Source: Nocardia niwae NBRC 108934 = DSM 45340 (GTDB taxonomy: Bacteria; Actinomycetota; Actinomycetes; Mycobacteriales; Mycobacteriaceae). From it: DNA of 64,000 bases. Shown here in pieces: positions 1 to 8,919 of this stretch. The position numbers were made by a program, and so were the translations under genes. Where the stretch lies: contig NZ_BDCK01000016.1 of assembly GCF_001613465.1 (NCBI RefSeq), forward strand, positions 330,878-394,877, given 5' to 3'. The notes beneath the pieces are model-generated. The model did not search any database. It had not been told where the DNA came from and worked only from the letters and a program-made list of their open reading frames with translations. The number at the start of each line of letters is the position of its first letter. The first letter of the stretch is position 1.

Positions 1-50
1 TGACCCGCCGGCCCACCCGGGCCCGGGTCCGGCTGTGTGAACCGGCATTC

Positions 51-142
51 GTCCGGTGGGCGAGACCTTCGGCCTGGACAACCATTTCGTTGTCGGCCGG
101 AGTCCACCCGTTTCTCCGACCGGCAGGCCGGAGACCTGGGAG
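51..142 (+). promoter_or_regulatory. Structured leader of the GDT1 gene, candidate yybP-ykoY-type Mn2+ riboswitch
   Basis: Two nested helices can be drawn: GGTGG (55-59) with CCACC (104-108) enclosing CGGCC (70-74) with GGCCG (95-99) and ACAAC (78-82) with GTTGT (89-93). A second hairpin pairs TCTCCG (113-118) with CGGAGA (129-134) and ends just before the Shine-Dalgarno GGGAG (138-142), 9 bases from the ATG at 152. Known context: yybP-ykoY manganese riboswitches often precede this exporter family. The structure and position are seen; the class assignment is inference and needs a covariance-model match. A perfect palindrome, ACCCGGGCCCGGGT (15-28), lies further upstream. Confidence 0.45.
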
Positions 143-151
143 CCGCCACAC

Positions 152-928
152 ATGATCGCCACCGTATTGCTGAGTATCGGCATCGTCTTCCTCGCCGAGC
201 TGGGCGACAAGTCCCAGCTCATGGCGCTGACGTTCGCGCTGCGCTATCGCTGGTGGGTGGTGCTCGGCGGCATCGCGACGGCCTCCGCGGCGGTGCATCT
301 GATCTCGGTCGGCGTCGGATACTTCCTCGGCGCGGCCCTGCCGACTCGGGCGATTGCGCTGATCGCCGCCGTCACCTTCCTGGCCGTCGGTCTGTGGACC
401 CTGCGCGAGCATTTCGGTCCCGGCGACGACGACCCGCAGCCGAAGACGCCGAAGGCCGCCGGTGCGCCGTTCTTCGTGGTGCTGTCCGCGTTCCTGCTCG
501 CCGAGCTGGGTGATCGCACCATGTTCGCGACCGCCGCGCTGGCCACCGACTACGACTGGGCGGGCGTCTGGCTGGGCTCGACCATCGGCATGGTCGCCGC
601 CGACGCGCTCGCCATCGCGCTGGGCATCCTGGTCGGCAAGCACCTGCCGGAGCACGCCATCGGCATCGGCTCGGGCCTGCTGTTCCTCTACTTCGGTGCG
701 GCGACCCTGCTCGGCGCGGCCGCACCCGGCCTCGGCGCCGTCGCGGTCGCCGGGCTCGCGGCGCTCGTCCCCGCACTGGCCGGTGCGGCGCTGCTGCTCA
801 CGCGGATGACTCACCGCGCGCGTCCAGCGCCGCCCCATACAGTCCGCCACCCCGGCGCACCAGCTCGAGCAGCGGTTCCCGCAGCGCCAGCAGACCACCC
901 GAGTCCCCGGCCGCGATCCGGGCGGTGA
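152..928 (+). CDS. GDT1/TMEM165 (UPF0016) family divalent cation exporter
   Basis: A membrane protein of about 258 residues with two homologous halves. Each carries the family signature: ELGDKS near residue 15 and ELGDRT near residue 121, both in hydrophobic helices and separated by an acidic loop (GDDDPQP). Relatives move Mn2+ and/or Ca2+ out of the cytoplasm using the paired acidic motifs. The start at 152 is chosen because GGGAG lies 9 bases upstream and the hydrophobic first helix begins at once; the frame is open further upstream but that stretch is the structured leader. The C-terminal tail after about residue 215 is Pro/Ala/Arg-rich and overlaps the convergent TetR gene by 131 bp, so it may be readthrough after loss of an earlier stop. 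The family is clear; the ion is inferred. Confidence 0.88.
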   Translation: MIATVLLSIGIVFLAELGDKSQLMALTFALRYRWWVVLGGIATASAAVHLISVGVGYFLGAALPTRAIALIAAVTFLAVGLWTLREHFGPGDDDPQPKTPKAAGAPFFVVLSAFLLAELGDRTMFATAALATDYDWAGVWLGSTIGMVAADALAIALGILVGKHLPEHAIGIGSGLLFLYFGAATLLGAAAPGLGAVAVAGLAALVPALAGAALLLTRMTHRARPAPPHTVRHPGAPARAAVPAAPADHPSPRPRSGR

Positions 929-1475
929 CCATCGAACCGACCGCCGCGACCAAGGCCTGACAGGCGAAGCGCTGCTGCTCGGTCCGCGCGTCGAGCACGG
1001 CGGCGATCAATTCGACGAACCGCTCCTGCAGCTGGGCCCGGCGCGCGATGGCCGCCGACCCCACCGCGAACACCTCGACCAAGAACAGCCGCGCGCTCGC
1101 CGGGTCGTCCACCAGATACTGGAGATAGGCGCGCAGGATCCGGTCCATCCGCGCCATGGCGTCGCCGTCGCCCGGTGCGGGCGAGACCTCGTCCTGCTCG
1201 GTGGCCTCGGCGATCCGGTCCAGCAGCAGCTGCACCGCGCGCTGATAGGCCGCCTCGAAACAGTCCTCTTTGGAACGGAACTGCTCGTAGAACGTTTCCC
1301 GCGACACGCCCGCCCGCTTGAGGATCGCCGCGACAGATGTTCCGATGTAACCGTTCTCGGCCATGGCCTCCGCCGTCGCGACGAGGATCCGCTCACGCTG
1401 CGAGGCGATCACCTGCTCCCGCGGCAGGCCGTGCCTGCCTCGGGGCAGGCGTGCGCTGAGGGCCGATTCGGTCAT
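798..1475 (-). CDS. TetR/AcrR family transcriptional regulator
   Basis: A repressor of about 225 residues. The N-terminal DNA-binding domain (about residues 18-70) has the canonical TetR helix-turn-helix, with the recognition segment AGVSRETFYEQFRSKEDC. The remainder is an alpha-helical ligand-binding domain without a recognisable ligand signature. The start at 1475 is the methionine closest to the conserved fold; the open frame continues upstream only as an artefact of high GC. It is divergent from the SDR gene at 1675 with 199 bp between the two starts, which suggests control of itself and the dehydrogenase. Its 3' end overlaps the exporter gene by 131 bp in convergent orientation. Confidence 0.9.
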   Translation of the reverse strand: MTESALSARLPRGRHGLPREQVIASQRERILVATAEAMAENGYIGTSVAAILKRAGVSRETFYEQFRSKEDCFEAAYQRAVQLLLDRIAEATEQDEVSPAPGDGDAMARMDRILRAYLQYLVDDPASARLFLVEVFAVGSAAIARRAQLQERFVELIAAVLDARTEQQRFACQALVAAVGSMVTARIAAGDSGGLLALREPLLELVRRGGGLYGAALDARGESSA

Positions 1476-1674
1476 ACGGAGACTCCGGTGTTCGGTAGAG
1501 CTGACTGGGCTGTTCCATTCTGCGTGGTCGGTTCTGCCGCCCTGCCGGACAGGGTGCGCGCCGGGAACACCGATCGGTAACAAGTCGCGGGAGCCGTGCA
1601 GGGCCGCGCGCCGAGCACCGGTTAGGGTGCAATTGACGAAAGGCCAACTGGCTGTCACAAACGAGAGGACCATC

Positions 1675-2442
1675 GTGGAGATTTCGGGTTCCGCCGCCAT
1701 TGTCACCGGAGGCGCATCGGGCCTCGGCGCCGCCACCGCCAAGCGTTTCGCCGAACTCGGCGCCACCGTCTTCGGACTCGATGTACCGCAGTCGATCGAG
1801 CGCGCCGGCGACAACGTGCCCGCCGGGGTCACCCTCATTCCCGCCGATGTCACCAGCAATGACGAAGTCAGCGCGGCCGTCGCGCAGGTCGCCGAGTCCG
1901 GCGCGCCGCTGCGCATCGTGGTCAACTGCGCCGGTGTCGGCTGGGCAGGCCGCATCCTGTCCAAGAACGGCCCGCACGACCTGGAGCTGTTCCGCACGGT
2001 CATCACGGTGAACCTGCTCGGCACCTTCAACGTCATGCGGCTGGCCGCCGACGCGATCGCCAAGACCGACGCCGTGGACGAGTACGGCCAGCGCGGCGTG
2101 ATCATCAACACCGCCTCGGTCGCCGCGTTCGAGGGCCAGATCGGTCAGATCGCCTACTCCGCGTCCAAGGGCGGCGTGCACGGCATGACCGTTCCGGCCG
2201 CGCGTGACCTGGCTCAGTTCGGCATCCGGGTGAACACCATCGCCCCCGGCATCATCGACACCCCGATGCTGGCCGGCGTCACCGAGGAGTACCGCAAGGG
2301 CCTCGAGGCGGGTGTGCCCTTCCCGTCCCGCCTCGGCCGCCCGGACGAGTACGCGCAGCTGTCGCAGTACATCGTCGAGCACGACTACCTGAACGGCGAG
2401 ACGATCCGTATGGACGGCGCACTGCGGATGGCGCCGCGGTAG
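1675..2442 (+). CDS. SDR family dehydrogenase, 3-hydroxyacyl-CoA dehydrogenase type II-like
   Basis: A classical short-chain dehydrogenase of 255 residues. The NAD-binding motif TGGASGLG is near residue 12, followed by an acidic residue after beta-2 (FGLD) that favours NAD over NADP. The NCAG motif and the catalytic YSASKGG are present, and PGIIDTPM follows the active site. The overall pattern resembles HSD17B10 / 3-hydroxyacyl-CoA dehydrogenase type 2, so a role in fatty-acid or sterol side-chain oxidation is plausible but inferred. The start is GTG at 1675 with GAGAGG 6-11 bases upstream. The divergent TetR gene at 1475 is the likely regulator. Confidence 0.9.
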   Translation: MEISGSAAIVTGGASGLGAATAKRFAELGATVFGLDVPQSIERAGDNVPAGVTLIPADVTSNDEVSAAVAQVAESGAPLRIVVNCAGVGWAGRILSKNGPHDLELFRTVITVNLLGTFNVMRLAADAIAKTDAVDEYGQRGVIINTASVAAFEGQIGQIAYSASKGGVHGMTVPAARDLAQFGIRVNTIAPGIIDTPMLAGVTEEYRKGLEAGVPFPSRLGRPDEYAQLSQYIVEHDYLNGETIRMDGALRMAPR

Positions 2443-2503
2443 TACCGCTCGGTTGTCCCGCCAGCGCGCGGCTCTTCCTCGGAGGGTCGCGCGCTGTCGT
2501 CTC

Positions 2504-3322
2504 TCACCCCTGCGGCTTGTGACCGATGCCGAGGTACGCCGTGGTGGACAATGGGCAGTTCGGCCGGTACTTCTCAGCGAGGAAAGTCTTCATGACGGCT
2601 GCGCGGCGCGCCCATTCCTCCGCGCTCACACTGTGGCGCATGAGTTCCAGCGGAGCGCTGCTGCGCACCATGGTCTCCCACATCTCCTCGTGGTCGGCGA
2701 AGGTCAGCGCGATCGAATGCCGCTGGATGGATACCGCTTCGAAGCCCGCGCCGCGCATCTCCGATTCGAAGACCTCGGGATTCTCCAGACTCAGGAAGTT
2801 CGGTTGCGGCTCCTGGATGTTCGGGTCGGCCGCGGTCAAGGCGCCGAACATCATCCGCATCAGCGGCGAATCCGCGATCGGCGCCCAACTCGACACCACC
2901 GCGGTGCCGCCCGGCCGCAGCACGCGGAACAGTTCGGCGAACCCACGACCGCGATCAGGAAAGAACATCAGGCCGAACATGGAGAACCCCGCGTCGAACC
3001 GGTCGGATTCGTACGGCAGCTCCTGGCCGTCGCCCACCCGCGCCTGAATATTCGTCAGCCCGGCGGCGGCTGCGTCCTTCGCCAGGCGCGCGATCATCGA
3101 CTCCGCGAAATCGATGGCATCGATCTGCGCCACGCTGCGCGCTGCCAGCAGACTCAGCGTGCCCGGCCCCGCCGCGACGTCCACGATCCGCGACGCGCGC
3201 GACAACGACGCGAACTCGAGTGCCCGCGCCGCGAACGGCTGCATGATGGCAGGTGCGAACTCGGCGTATCCGTCGGCGACGAGATCCCATGGCTCGGCGA
3301 CGGCAAGCGGGTTTGCGGACAT
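2504..3322 (-). CDS. Class I SAM-dependent methyltransferase
   Basis: A protein of 272 residues with a Rossmann methyltransferase core. Motif I is VDVAAGPGT (about residues 47-55), the acidic end of beta-2 is AIDF, motif II is the DGQELPY segment, and post-motif III is LRPGGTAV. It resembles the UbiE/Methyltransf_11 group that methylates small molecules; the substrate cannot be read. The ATG at 3322 is preceded on its strand by AAAGGAT at suitable spacing. It stands alone between the convergent SDR gene and the htpG terminator. Confidence 0.85.
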   Translation of the reverse strand: MSANPLAVAEPWDLVADGYAEFAPAIMQPFAARALEFASLSRASRIVDVAAGPGTLSLLAARSVAQIDAIDFAESMIARLAKDAAAAGLTNIQARVGDGQELPYESDRFDAGFSMFGLMFFPDRGRGFAELFRVLRPGGTAVVSSWAPIADSPLMRMMFGALTAADPNIQEPQPNFLSLENPEVFESEMRGAGFEAVSIQRHSIALTFADHEEMWETMVRSSAPLELMRHSVSAEEWARRAAVMKTFLAEKYRPNCPLSTTAYLGIGHKPQG

Positions 3323-3451
3323 GTTGTGACGATCCTTTCAGACATCCACATCTAACCGCGCCACCCGGGGGCGAACTCCCCAGTTCTGCGAATATGCCAC
3401 CTAGACGGCCACCGTAACCGGGAAATGGCCCAAACATCAACGACCGCAAGC

Positions 3452-3487
3452 CGCGACCGGAGGACACGGCGTGGTCCTCCGGTCGCG
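3452..3487 (-). terminator. Intrinsic-type terminator of htpG
   Basis: A perfect 14-bp inverted repeat, 3452-3465 and 3474-3487, with an 8-base loop, just past the htpG stop. It lacks a clear T tract, as is common in high-GC actinobacteria. Confidence 0.7.
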
Positions 3488-3494
3488 AACGGGT

Positions 3495-5453
3495 TCACAG
3501 CGTGCGGGTGAGCCGATCGGTGAGGATGTGGGCGAAGTGCGCCGGATCCTTCAGTTCACCGCCCTCGGCGAGCACCGCCGTGCCGAACAGCAGCTCGGCG
3601 GTCTCCGACAACTCGGTCGCCGTGCCAGCGTCGGCCTCCTCCCGCTTGGCGGCGTACGCGTCGCGCAGGCCGGTGACCAGCGGGTGGGCCGGGTTGAGTT
3701 CCAGGATCCGCTTGGTCTCCGGCAGCGCCTGGCCGGAGGCCCGGTACATCCGCTCGAGCATCGGCGTGAAGTCGAAGACATCACCGACCAGGCAGGCCGG
3801 GGAGGTGGTGAGCCGGTTGGTCAGGCGCACCTCCTTGACGCTCTGCTCCAACGTCTTACCCAGCCACTGCAGGACATCGGCGAAGTCCTTGTCCTGCTGT
3901 TCGCGCAGCGCCTCGGAGGCCTTCTTCTCCTCCTCGGTTTCCAGATCGACCTCGCCCTTGGCGATGGACTGGAACGCCTTGCCGTCGAATTCCGGCACCG
4001 AACCGACCCACATCTCGTCGACCGGGTCGGTCAGGATCAGCACCTCGCGGCCCTTGGCCTTGAACGCCTCCAAGTGCGGGGAGCTCTCGACCTGCTGACG
4101 GGTCTCGCCGGTCATGTAGTAGATCGTGTCCTGCCCCTCGGGCATCCGCTCCACATACTGGGCCAGCGTGGTCAGCTCGGTCTCGGAGTGCGTCGAGGCG
4201 AACGAGGACACCTGCAGGATCGTCTCGCGGTTGTCGAAGTCCGAGAGCAGGCCCTCCTTCAGAACGCGGCCGAACTCCTTCCAGAACGTCTGGTAGCTGG
4301 TCTGATCCTCGGCGCCCTGCAGATCCTTCACCGTGGACAGCACCTTGCGCACCAAGCGCTTGCGGATCATCTGGATCTGGCGATCCTGCTGCAGGATCTC
4401 CCGCGAGACGTTGAGCGACAGATCCTGCGCGTCCACCACACCCTTGACGAAGCGCAGGTACTCCGGCATGAGCTCCTCGCAGTTGTCCATGATGAACACC
4501 CGCTTCACGTAGAGCTGCACGCCGCGCTTGTGCTCACGGGTGAACAGGTCGAACGGCGCGTGCGAGGGGATGAACAGCAGCGCCTGGTATTCGAAGGTGC
4601 CCTCGGCCTTCAACGGGATGATCTCCAGCGGATCGTCCCAGCCGTGGCTGACGTGCTTGTAGAACTCCTTGTACTCCTCGTCGGAGACCTCGCTCTTCGG
4701 GCGCGTCCACAGCGCCTTCATCGAGTTGAGCGTCTGGTCCTCGAGGATGGTCGTCTCCTTGGCGTCCTCACCCTCGCCCTCGGTGACGGTCCGCTCCACC
4801 TGCATGCGGATCGGCCACGCGATGAAGTCGGAGTACTTCTTGACGATCTCCCGCAGCTTCCATTCCAGCGTGTAATCGAAGAGGTGATCCTCCTCGTCCA
4901 CCGGCTTCAGCTGCAGCGCGACCGACGTGCCCTGCGGGGCCTCGTCGAGTTCTTCGATCGTGTAGGTGGAGCTGCCCGCGCTCGACTCCCACCGGGTGCC
5001 GGTGGTCTCCCCCGCCCGCCGGGTGGTCAGGGTGACCTTGTCGGCCACCATGAAAGTCGAGTAGAAACCGATGCCGAATTGGCCGATCAGTTCCTCCGCC
5101 GCCGCCTCGGACTTGGCCTCGTTCAGCTTCTTGCGCAGCTCGGCGGTGCCGGACTTCGCGAGGGTGCCGATCAGGTCGACGACCTCGGCGCGCGACATGC
5201 CGACGCCGTTGTCCCGCACGGTCAGGATCCGGTTGTCCTTGTCGACCTCCAGCTCGATGTGCAGATCGGAGGTGTCGACGTGCAGATCCTTGTCCCGGAA
5301 GGACTCCAGCCGCAGCTTGTCCAGCGCGTCGGAGGAATTCGAGATCAGCTCCCGCAGGAAGGTGTCCTTGTTGGAGTAGACGGAATGGATCATCAGCTCG
5401 AGCAGCTGATGGGTCTCTGCCTGGAACTCGAGTTGTTCGACGTGCTCTGTCAC
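3495..5453 (-). CDS. htpG: Molecular chaperone HtpG (Hsp90)
   Basis: A full-length bacterial Hsp90 of about 652 residues. The N-terminal GHKL ATPase domain shows the N-box NSSDALDKLR, the G1 box DNGVGMS and the G2 glycine-rich GQFGIGFYS. The middle domain contains the arginine-rich NVSREILQQ segment that positions the ATP gamma-phosphate, and the C-terminal dimerisation domain is intact. It acts as a cytosolic ATP-dependent folding chaperone. The start is GTG at 5453 (V-T-E-H-V-E-Q); upstream codons in frame look non-coding. The nuclease gene at 5480 is transcribed in the same direction, ending 26 bp upstream, so the two may be co-transcribed. Confidence 0.97.
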   Translation of the reverse strand: MTEHVEQLEFQAETHQLLELMIHSVYSNKDTFLRELISNSSDALDKLRLESFRDKDLHVDTSDLHIELEVDKDNRILTVRDNGVGMSRAEVVDLIGTLAKSGTAELRKKLNEAKSEAAAEELIGQFGIGFYSTFMVADKVTLTTRRAGETTGTRWESSAGSSTYTIEELDEAPQGTSVALQLKPVDEEDHLFDYTLEWKLREIVKKYSDFIAWPIRMQVERTVTEGEGEDAKETTILEDQTLNSMKALWTRPKSEVSDEEYKEFYKHVSHGWDDPLEIIPLKAEGTFEYQALLFIPSHAPFDLFTREHKRGVQLYVKRVFIMDNCEELMPEYLRFVKGVVDAQDLSLNVSREILQQDRQIQMIRKRLVRKVLSTVKDLQGAEDQTSYQTFWKEFGRVLKEGLLSDFDNRETILQVSSFASTHSETELTTLAQYVERMPEGQDTIYYMTGETRQQVESSPHLEAFKAKGREVLILTDPVDEMWVGSVPEFDGKAFQSIAKGEVDLETEEEKKASEALREQQDKDFADVLQWLGKTLEQSVKEVRLTNRLTTSPACLVGDVFDFTPMLERMYRASGQALPETKRILELNPAHPLVTGLRDAYAAKREEADAGTATELSETAELLFGTAVLAEGGELKDPAHFAHILTDRLTRTL

Positions 5454-5479
5454 GACGCGATGGTACCGCCGCGTCCGGA

Positions 5480-7213
5480 CTACCGAGCCGAAGGAGGCAC
5501 CACCGCGTAACCCGGAACGGCCTCGGCCGATCGCGGATCGGTAGCCGGCCGGAAGTCGGCGATGCCGGGAACCTCCGCGTCGGCGCGGGTCGTCATCCAC
5601 TCACGCAGCACCTGGGTGGCCCGGACGTCGTCCTCGTTGTACTCCAGCAACCGGGTGCGCTGGGTCTGATCCGGCGCGGCGCCGTCGTAACCGACCGCGA
5701 GCCGATACCAGCTCATCGACGCCTCGCCGCCCGCCTCGGGATCACGCCACGAGAACCCGGCCACCGGCGCGATCTTCTTCAGCCCCTTGCCGTTCGGGCA
5801 GATGAACTGGTCGGAGACGGCCTGGAACATGTCCACCCATTGCGGCCCGTCCACGAACGCGCGCACCTGCTCCACCGTCGGCACACCGGGGCGGCCCGCG
5901 AACCGGCGCGCCGATTCGTACAGCCACTTGTCCTCGGCGGTGCGTGAATAGCAGTACGCGGCAAACGTCTTGCCCGCCGCGGCCGCCTCGGCGCGCACCG
6001 TCATCAGCCAGGACCAGAACTCACCGAAGGAGCGGCCCTCGTCCTCGGTGGGCAACGGATCCCAGGTGACGAACGGGCGGTAGACACCATTCAGCAACGT
6101 CCCCCACAGGTACGCGCCGTACTCCTGGAAGCTCTCCAGATCGACGTCGACCTCCACGTCCGCCCGCCGCACCCGCACACGTTCGACGCGCCGCACCACC
6201 GGCGCGCCTGCGATCCATGCCCGCGCCGTGACCACGGCCTCGTCGAACGGGCCGTGCTGCCAGTCCTCGGGCTCCTCCCCCGCCCAGGCGGCGAGCTCAT
6301 CGATCGTCTCGATGTCGTGCCTGCGCAGCACCTCGGCGCGCGAACCGGGCGCCACCAGGCTGACGTCGCGGTGCTCGATCAACCAGCCCTCGCAGCTCGG
6401 GCCATCGATCCCCCGCGTCCACCATGGGCACTGCCTGCATTCGGGCACCTTCGAGGGGATGGTCGGCAGCTCGCCGCGCACCACCGCGATCCGATCGGCG
6501 TAGCGGCGGTCGTAGTCGGCCAGCAGCGGAGCCAGATCGTGGACCAGGATGCGATCGAAGTCGAAGCCGATGACACCGCCCAGCAGCGCGGGGCTGGCCA
6601 GACCGTGACGTTGCAGCATCCGGTGCAGATGGGCGAGCCGCTGCTGGTCGCGGGGCTGCGGACGCAGCTTGCGGTGCGGATCCGGTTGCGGATTCCAGTG
6701 ATAGGGATCGGAGGTGGTGGGGTGGAAATCGGCCGGTTCGGGTTGCCGCGGGTCGGTCACCTTGTGGTTCACCACGATGACCGGGATGTACCCGCCGCGG
6801 TCGGCGTCGCGCAGCAGGATCTCCGAGCCCCCGCGCCTCCCGGTGTCCGGCTCCTGCGGTAGCAAGCCGCCCCAGATGTGCCGCGTGCCTGCTTCGCACG
6901 CGCGCATGGTGGCTTCGGCGCGCTCGGCGGCGCGTAGGCCCGGGTCGATCACCACCCAGGCGTCCGGGTCGGCGCCGACCAGCGCGTCGCGCACCCGGAG
7001 GCGGTGCGCGGCGGCGGCGTCCCGGCGCTGGCGTACGCCCGCGTCCTCGGAAATCCCCGCCAGTGCGTCGGGGTACGTGGCGTCCAGACGCAGCCGATGG
7101 CGGCAGCCGATCAACGCCCTGGCATCGATGAAGGCGGTCGGCACGTCGGTGGCCCGATCCACGGCCGTTCCGTTGCGCTTGCGACCATCCCGGTCACCGA
7201 TGTCCGAATCCAC
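5480..7213 (-). CDS. TM0106 family RecB-like putative nuclease
   Basis: A protein of 577 residues with the two-part build of the TM0106 family. The N-terminal half is a RecB/Cas4-like PD-(D/E)XK domain, with IDPGLR and IPVIVVNHK resembling the nuclease core, and a cysteine cluster (CRQCPWW, then a later Cys) like the Fe-S ligands of Cas4/AddB nucleases. The C-terminal half is RNase H-like (DEDD type), with VDVDLES as first acidic motif and YNEDDVRAT as last. DNA processing is inferred; no experimental role is known to me. The start is GTG at 7213. A repeat element shared with the rraA upstream region begins 29 bp upstream. Confidence 0.78.
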   Translation of the reverse strand: MDSDIGDRDGRKRNGTAVDRATDVPTAFIDARALIGCRHRLRLDATYPDALAGISEDAGVRQRRDAAAAHRLRVRDALVGADPDAWVVIDPGLRAAERAEATMRACEAGTRHIWGGLLPQEPDTGRRGGSEILLRDADRGGYIPVIVVNHKVTDPRQPEPADFHPTTSDPYHWNPQPDPHRKLRPQPRDQQRLAHLHRMLQRHGLASPALLGGVIGFDFDRILVHDLAPLLADYDRRYADRIAVVRGELPTIPSKVPECRQCPWWTRGIDGPSCEGWLIEHRDVSLVAPGSRAEVLRRHDIETIDELAAWAGEEPEDWQHGPFDEAVVTARAWIAGAPVVRRVERVRVRRADVEVDVDLESFQEYGAYLWGTLLNGVYRPFVTWDPLPTEDEGRSFGEFWSWLMTVRAEAAAAGKTFAAYCYSRTAEDKWLYESARRFAGRPGVPTVEQVRAFVDGPQWVDMFQAVSDQFICPNGKGLKKIAPVAGFSWRDPEAGGEASMSWYRLAVGYDGAAPDQTQRTRLLEYNEDDVRATQVLREWMTTRADAEVPGIADFRPATDPRSAEAVPGYAVVPPSAR

Positions 7214-7674
7214 GCTAAGCAGTATGGTCCCTACCCCCGACAGTGTTGAATTCCAGCGCCTGCGGCGCTGGGTGTTCGCGGCCCCTCATGGCTCGCCTTC
7301 GAGCTACCGCCGCTTGCTCCTTCGTCGCGTACACGGCGGCCGCTCGAACGCGAGCCGGGCCGCGAACGGCGGATGCTCGGTCTCGCTTCGCTCGAAACCG
7401 GGAGTTGAGGTGGGTGGTTGCGTCGGGCGGTGATCGCCGCATCCAGAGCAGGGCAGGACGGGGGGGCACGAGATATCCGGCCGGCTCGCTCGGGACGGAA
7501 ATCGGTTGCGTGGTGATGGCGAGCGCCCAGTGCGGAGGGCGGGGGCCACACCCGCACTACCCTCGCAGCTGACACAGGGGACCCGATAGGGTATCGGCAA
7601 AGCGTGTGACATGGGCGGACGGGCTTCCCCGGCGTCGTACTGCCATGGCGAACCAGCATGACGGAGGGCCTTCG
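7214..7674. other. Intergenic region of 461 bp
   Basis: It holds the 43-bp repeat copy at 7243-7285. Open frames on either strand lack a ribosome binding site and conserved features. GAGGG-type SD bases for the next gene lie at its right end (7663-7668). Confidence 0.5.
7243..7285 (-). repeat. REP-like intergenic repeat, copy A
   Basis: 43 bp matching 12527-12569 in reverse orientation at 39 of 43 positions by eye. It contains the hairpin CAGCGCC-GCA-GGCGCTG. Relative to the adjacent gene, both copies sit just upstream of the start in the same orientation. Confidence 0.75.
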
Positions 7675-8334
7675 ATGGGGTTGTTCACGAAGCGCAAGCG
7701 GCGGCCGAGCCGCAGGGCCGAGGCGAAAGCCCTCAAGCACAAGGCCGCGATCGAGGCCAGGCTCGCCGCGAAGAACGACCGTAAGGCACGTCGCGCCGAG
7801 GCCCGCACCCAGCGCAAGGTGGCCAAGGCGCAGATCGCGGCGTTCCAGGCGGAGGAGAAGGCGGCGCTGAAGGTGGCCGCCAAGGCCGAACGGGATCCGT
7901 TCAGCGCGAGCCAGGTGAAGAAGTACCTCGGCGTGGCGCGGGTGCTCATCCCGGTGCTCGCACCGCTCGCCTACCGCGGCGCCACCTTTCTGCGCGGGCA
8001 GTTGGACACCCGCCGCGCGCAGCAACTCGGCGTCGGCATCGACCAGCTCGGCGACTTCAGCGGCCACGGCGCCAAGCTGCAGGCGCGCATCACGAATGCC
8101 GAAGCGGCGCTGGCGAAGATCGGCGCACAGAACGGCGGCGCACAGAACGGCAAGGACAAAGGCGAGACGCAGAAGTTCGTCACCGCCACCAAGGACCGCC
8201 TCGGCAGCCTGACGGCCGCCGTGCACACCTCCGATCAGATGCCGGCCAACCGCCGCCGTTCGGTGCACGCGTCGATCTCCCACGAGCTGTCCGGCATCGA
8301 GTCCGACATCCTGGCCCGGCTCGGCGTGCGCTGA
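7675..8334 (+). CDS. DUF6474 family protein
   Basis: A protein of about 219 residues. The first 90 residues are extremely basic and helical (MGLFTKRKRR followed by Ala/Lys/Arg-rich repeats, probably coiled coil). Then comes a short hydrophobic stretch (VLIPVLAPLAYRGATFL, about residues 88-105) and a helical C-terminus ending in a conserved-looking HELSGIESDI segment. Actinobacteria-specific family of unknown function. The start at 7675 is chosen from the strong SD at 7663-7668. It sits 14 bp before the copper cluster's first gene and may be co-transcribed with it. Confidence 0.75.
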   Translation: MGLFTKRKRRPSRRAEAKALKHKAAIEARLAAKNDRKARRAEARTQRKVAKAQIAAFQAEEKAALKVAAKAERDPFSASQVKKYLGVARVLIPVLAPLAYRGATFLRGQLDTRRAQQLGVGIDQLGDFSGHGAKLQARITNAEAALAKIGAQNGGAQNGKDKGETQKFVTATKDRLGSLTAAVHTSDQMPANRRRSVHASISHELSGIESDILARLGVR

Positions 8335-8348
8335 GCGTCCGCGTCCCG

Positions 8349-8879
8349 ATGTCCCAGCACCCGATCACCGGCCGGCTGCGTGGTGGCCTGGTCGGCGTGC
8401 TGGTAGGCGCGATGGCGGTGGCAGCACACGGTGCGGCGGGTGGAGGAGCGCCCGGCTCCACCGAGCTCACGCTACTGCTGCTGATCGCCGCCGGAGTCGG
8501 TTCGGCCGCGGGAACCGTGCGGGCGCACCCGTCCGTCGTCGCCGGGTTGCTCGGCGCCGGTCAACTGCTCAGCCACGCCGCCCTGTCGGTTCTGCTCGGC
8601 CACGATCACGCCGAAACCGGCTCCAGCGCACTGTCTTCTCCGCTGCCGACGGGATGGATGGTGCTCGCGCACACCGTCGCGACGATCGGCTGCGCGGCGC
8701 TGATCCTGCTCACCGAGCGGCTCTACGCCGCTGCCTCCGGCGCACTACGCGCGATATTCGCGCCGCCGCGGCGGGCGCGGATCGTCAGCGCGCCGCTCTG
8801 GCCGGATTCCGGCCTTCCCCCCTATCGCTGTGCTCCACTCGGTGCGCTCGGCCCGCGTGCGCCGCCGGTGTCGGTCTGA
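8349..8879 (+). CDS. Small multi-pass membrane protein at the head of the copper gene set
   Basis: A protein of 176 residues with about four hydrophobic helices (near residues 12-30, 40-55, 65-83 and 105-125) and histidines clustered around the third (LLSHAALSVLLGHDHAE). This His pattern next to YcnI, CopC and CopD suggests metal handling, but no family is certain. There is no good ribosome binding site before the ATG at 8349, so the true start could be internal. The C-terminal 40 residues are Pro/Arg-rich and may be poorly conserved. Confidence 0.6.
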   Translation: MSQHPITGRLRGGLVGVLVGAMAVAAHGAAGGGAPGSTELTLLLLIAAGVGSAAGTVRAHPSVVAGLLGAGQLLSHAALSVLLGHDHAETGSSALSSPLPTGWMVLAHTVATIGCAALILLTERLYAAASGALRAIFAPPRRARIVSAPLWPDSGLPPYRCAPLGALGPRAPPVSV

Positions 8880-8919
8880 TCGCCCGGTACACCCTTCCCT
8901 TCGCACAGGAGGCTTCAGC

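Noticed and set aside
1487..1571. GGTGTTC/GAACACC inverted pair between TetR and SDR as an operator
   Set aside because: The half-sites are 70 bp apart, far beyond normal TetR spacing; likely chance.
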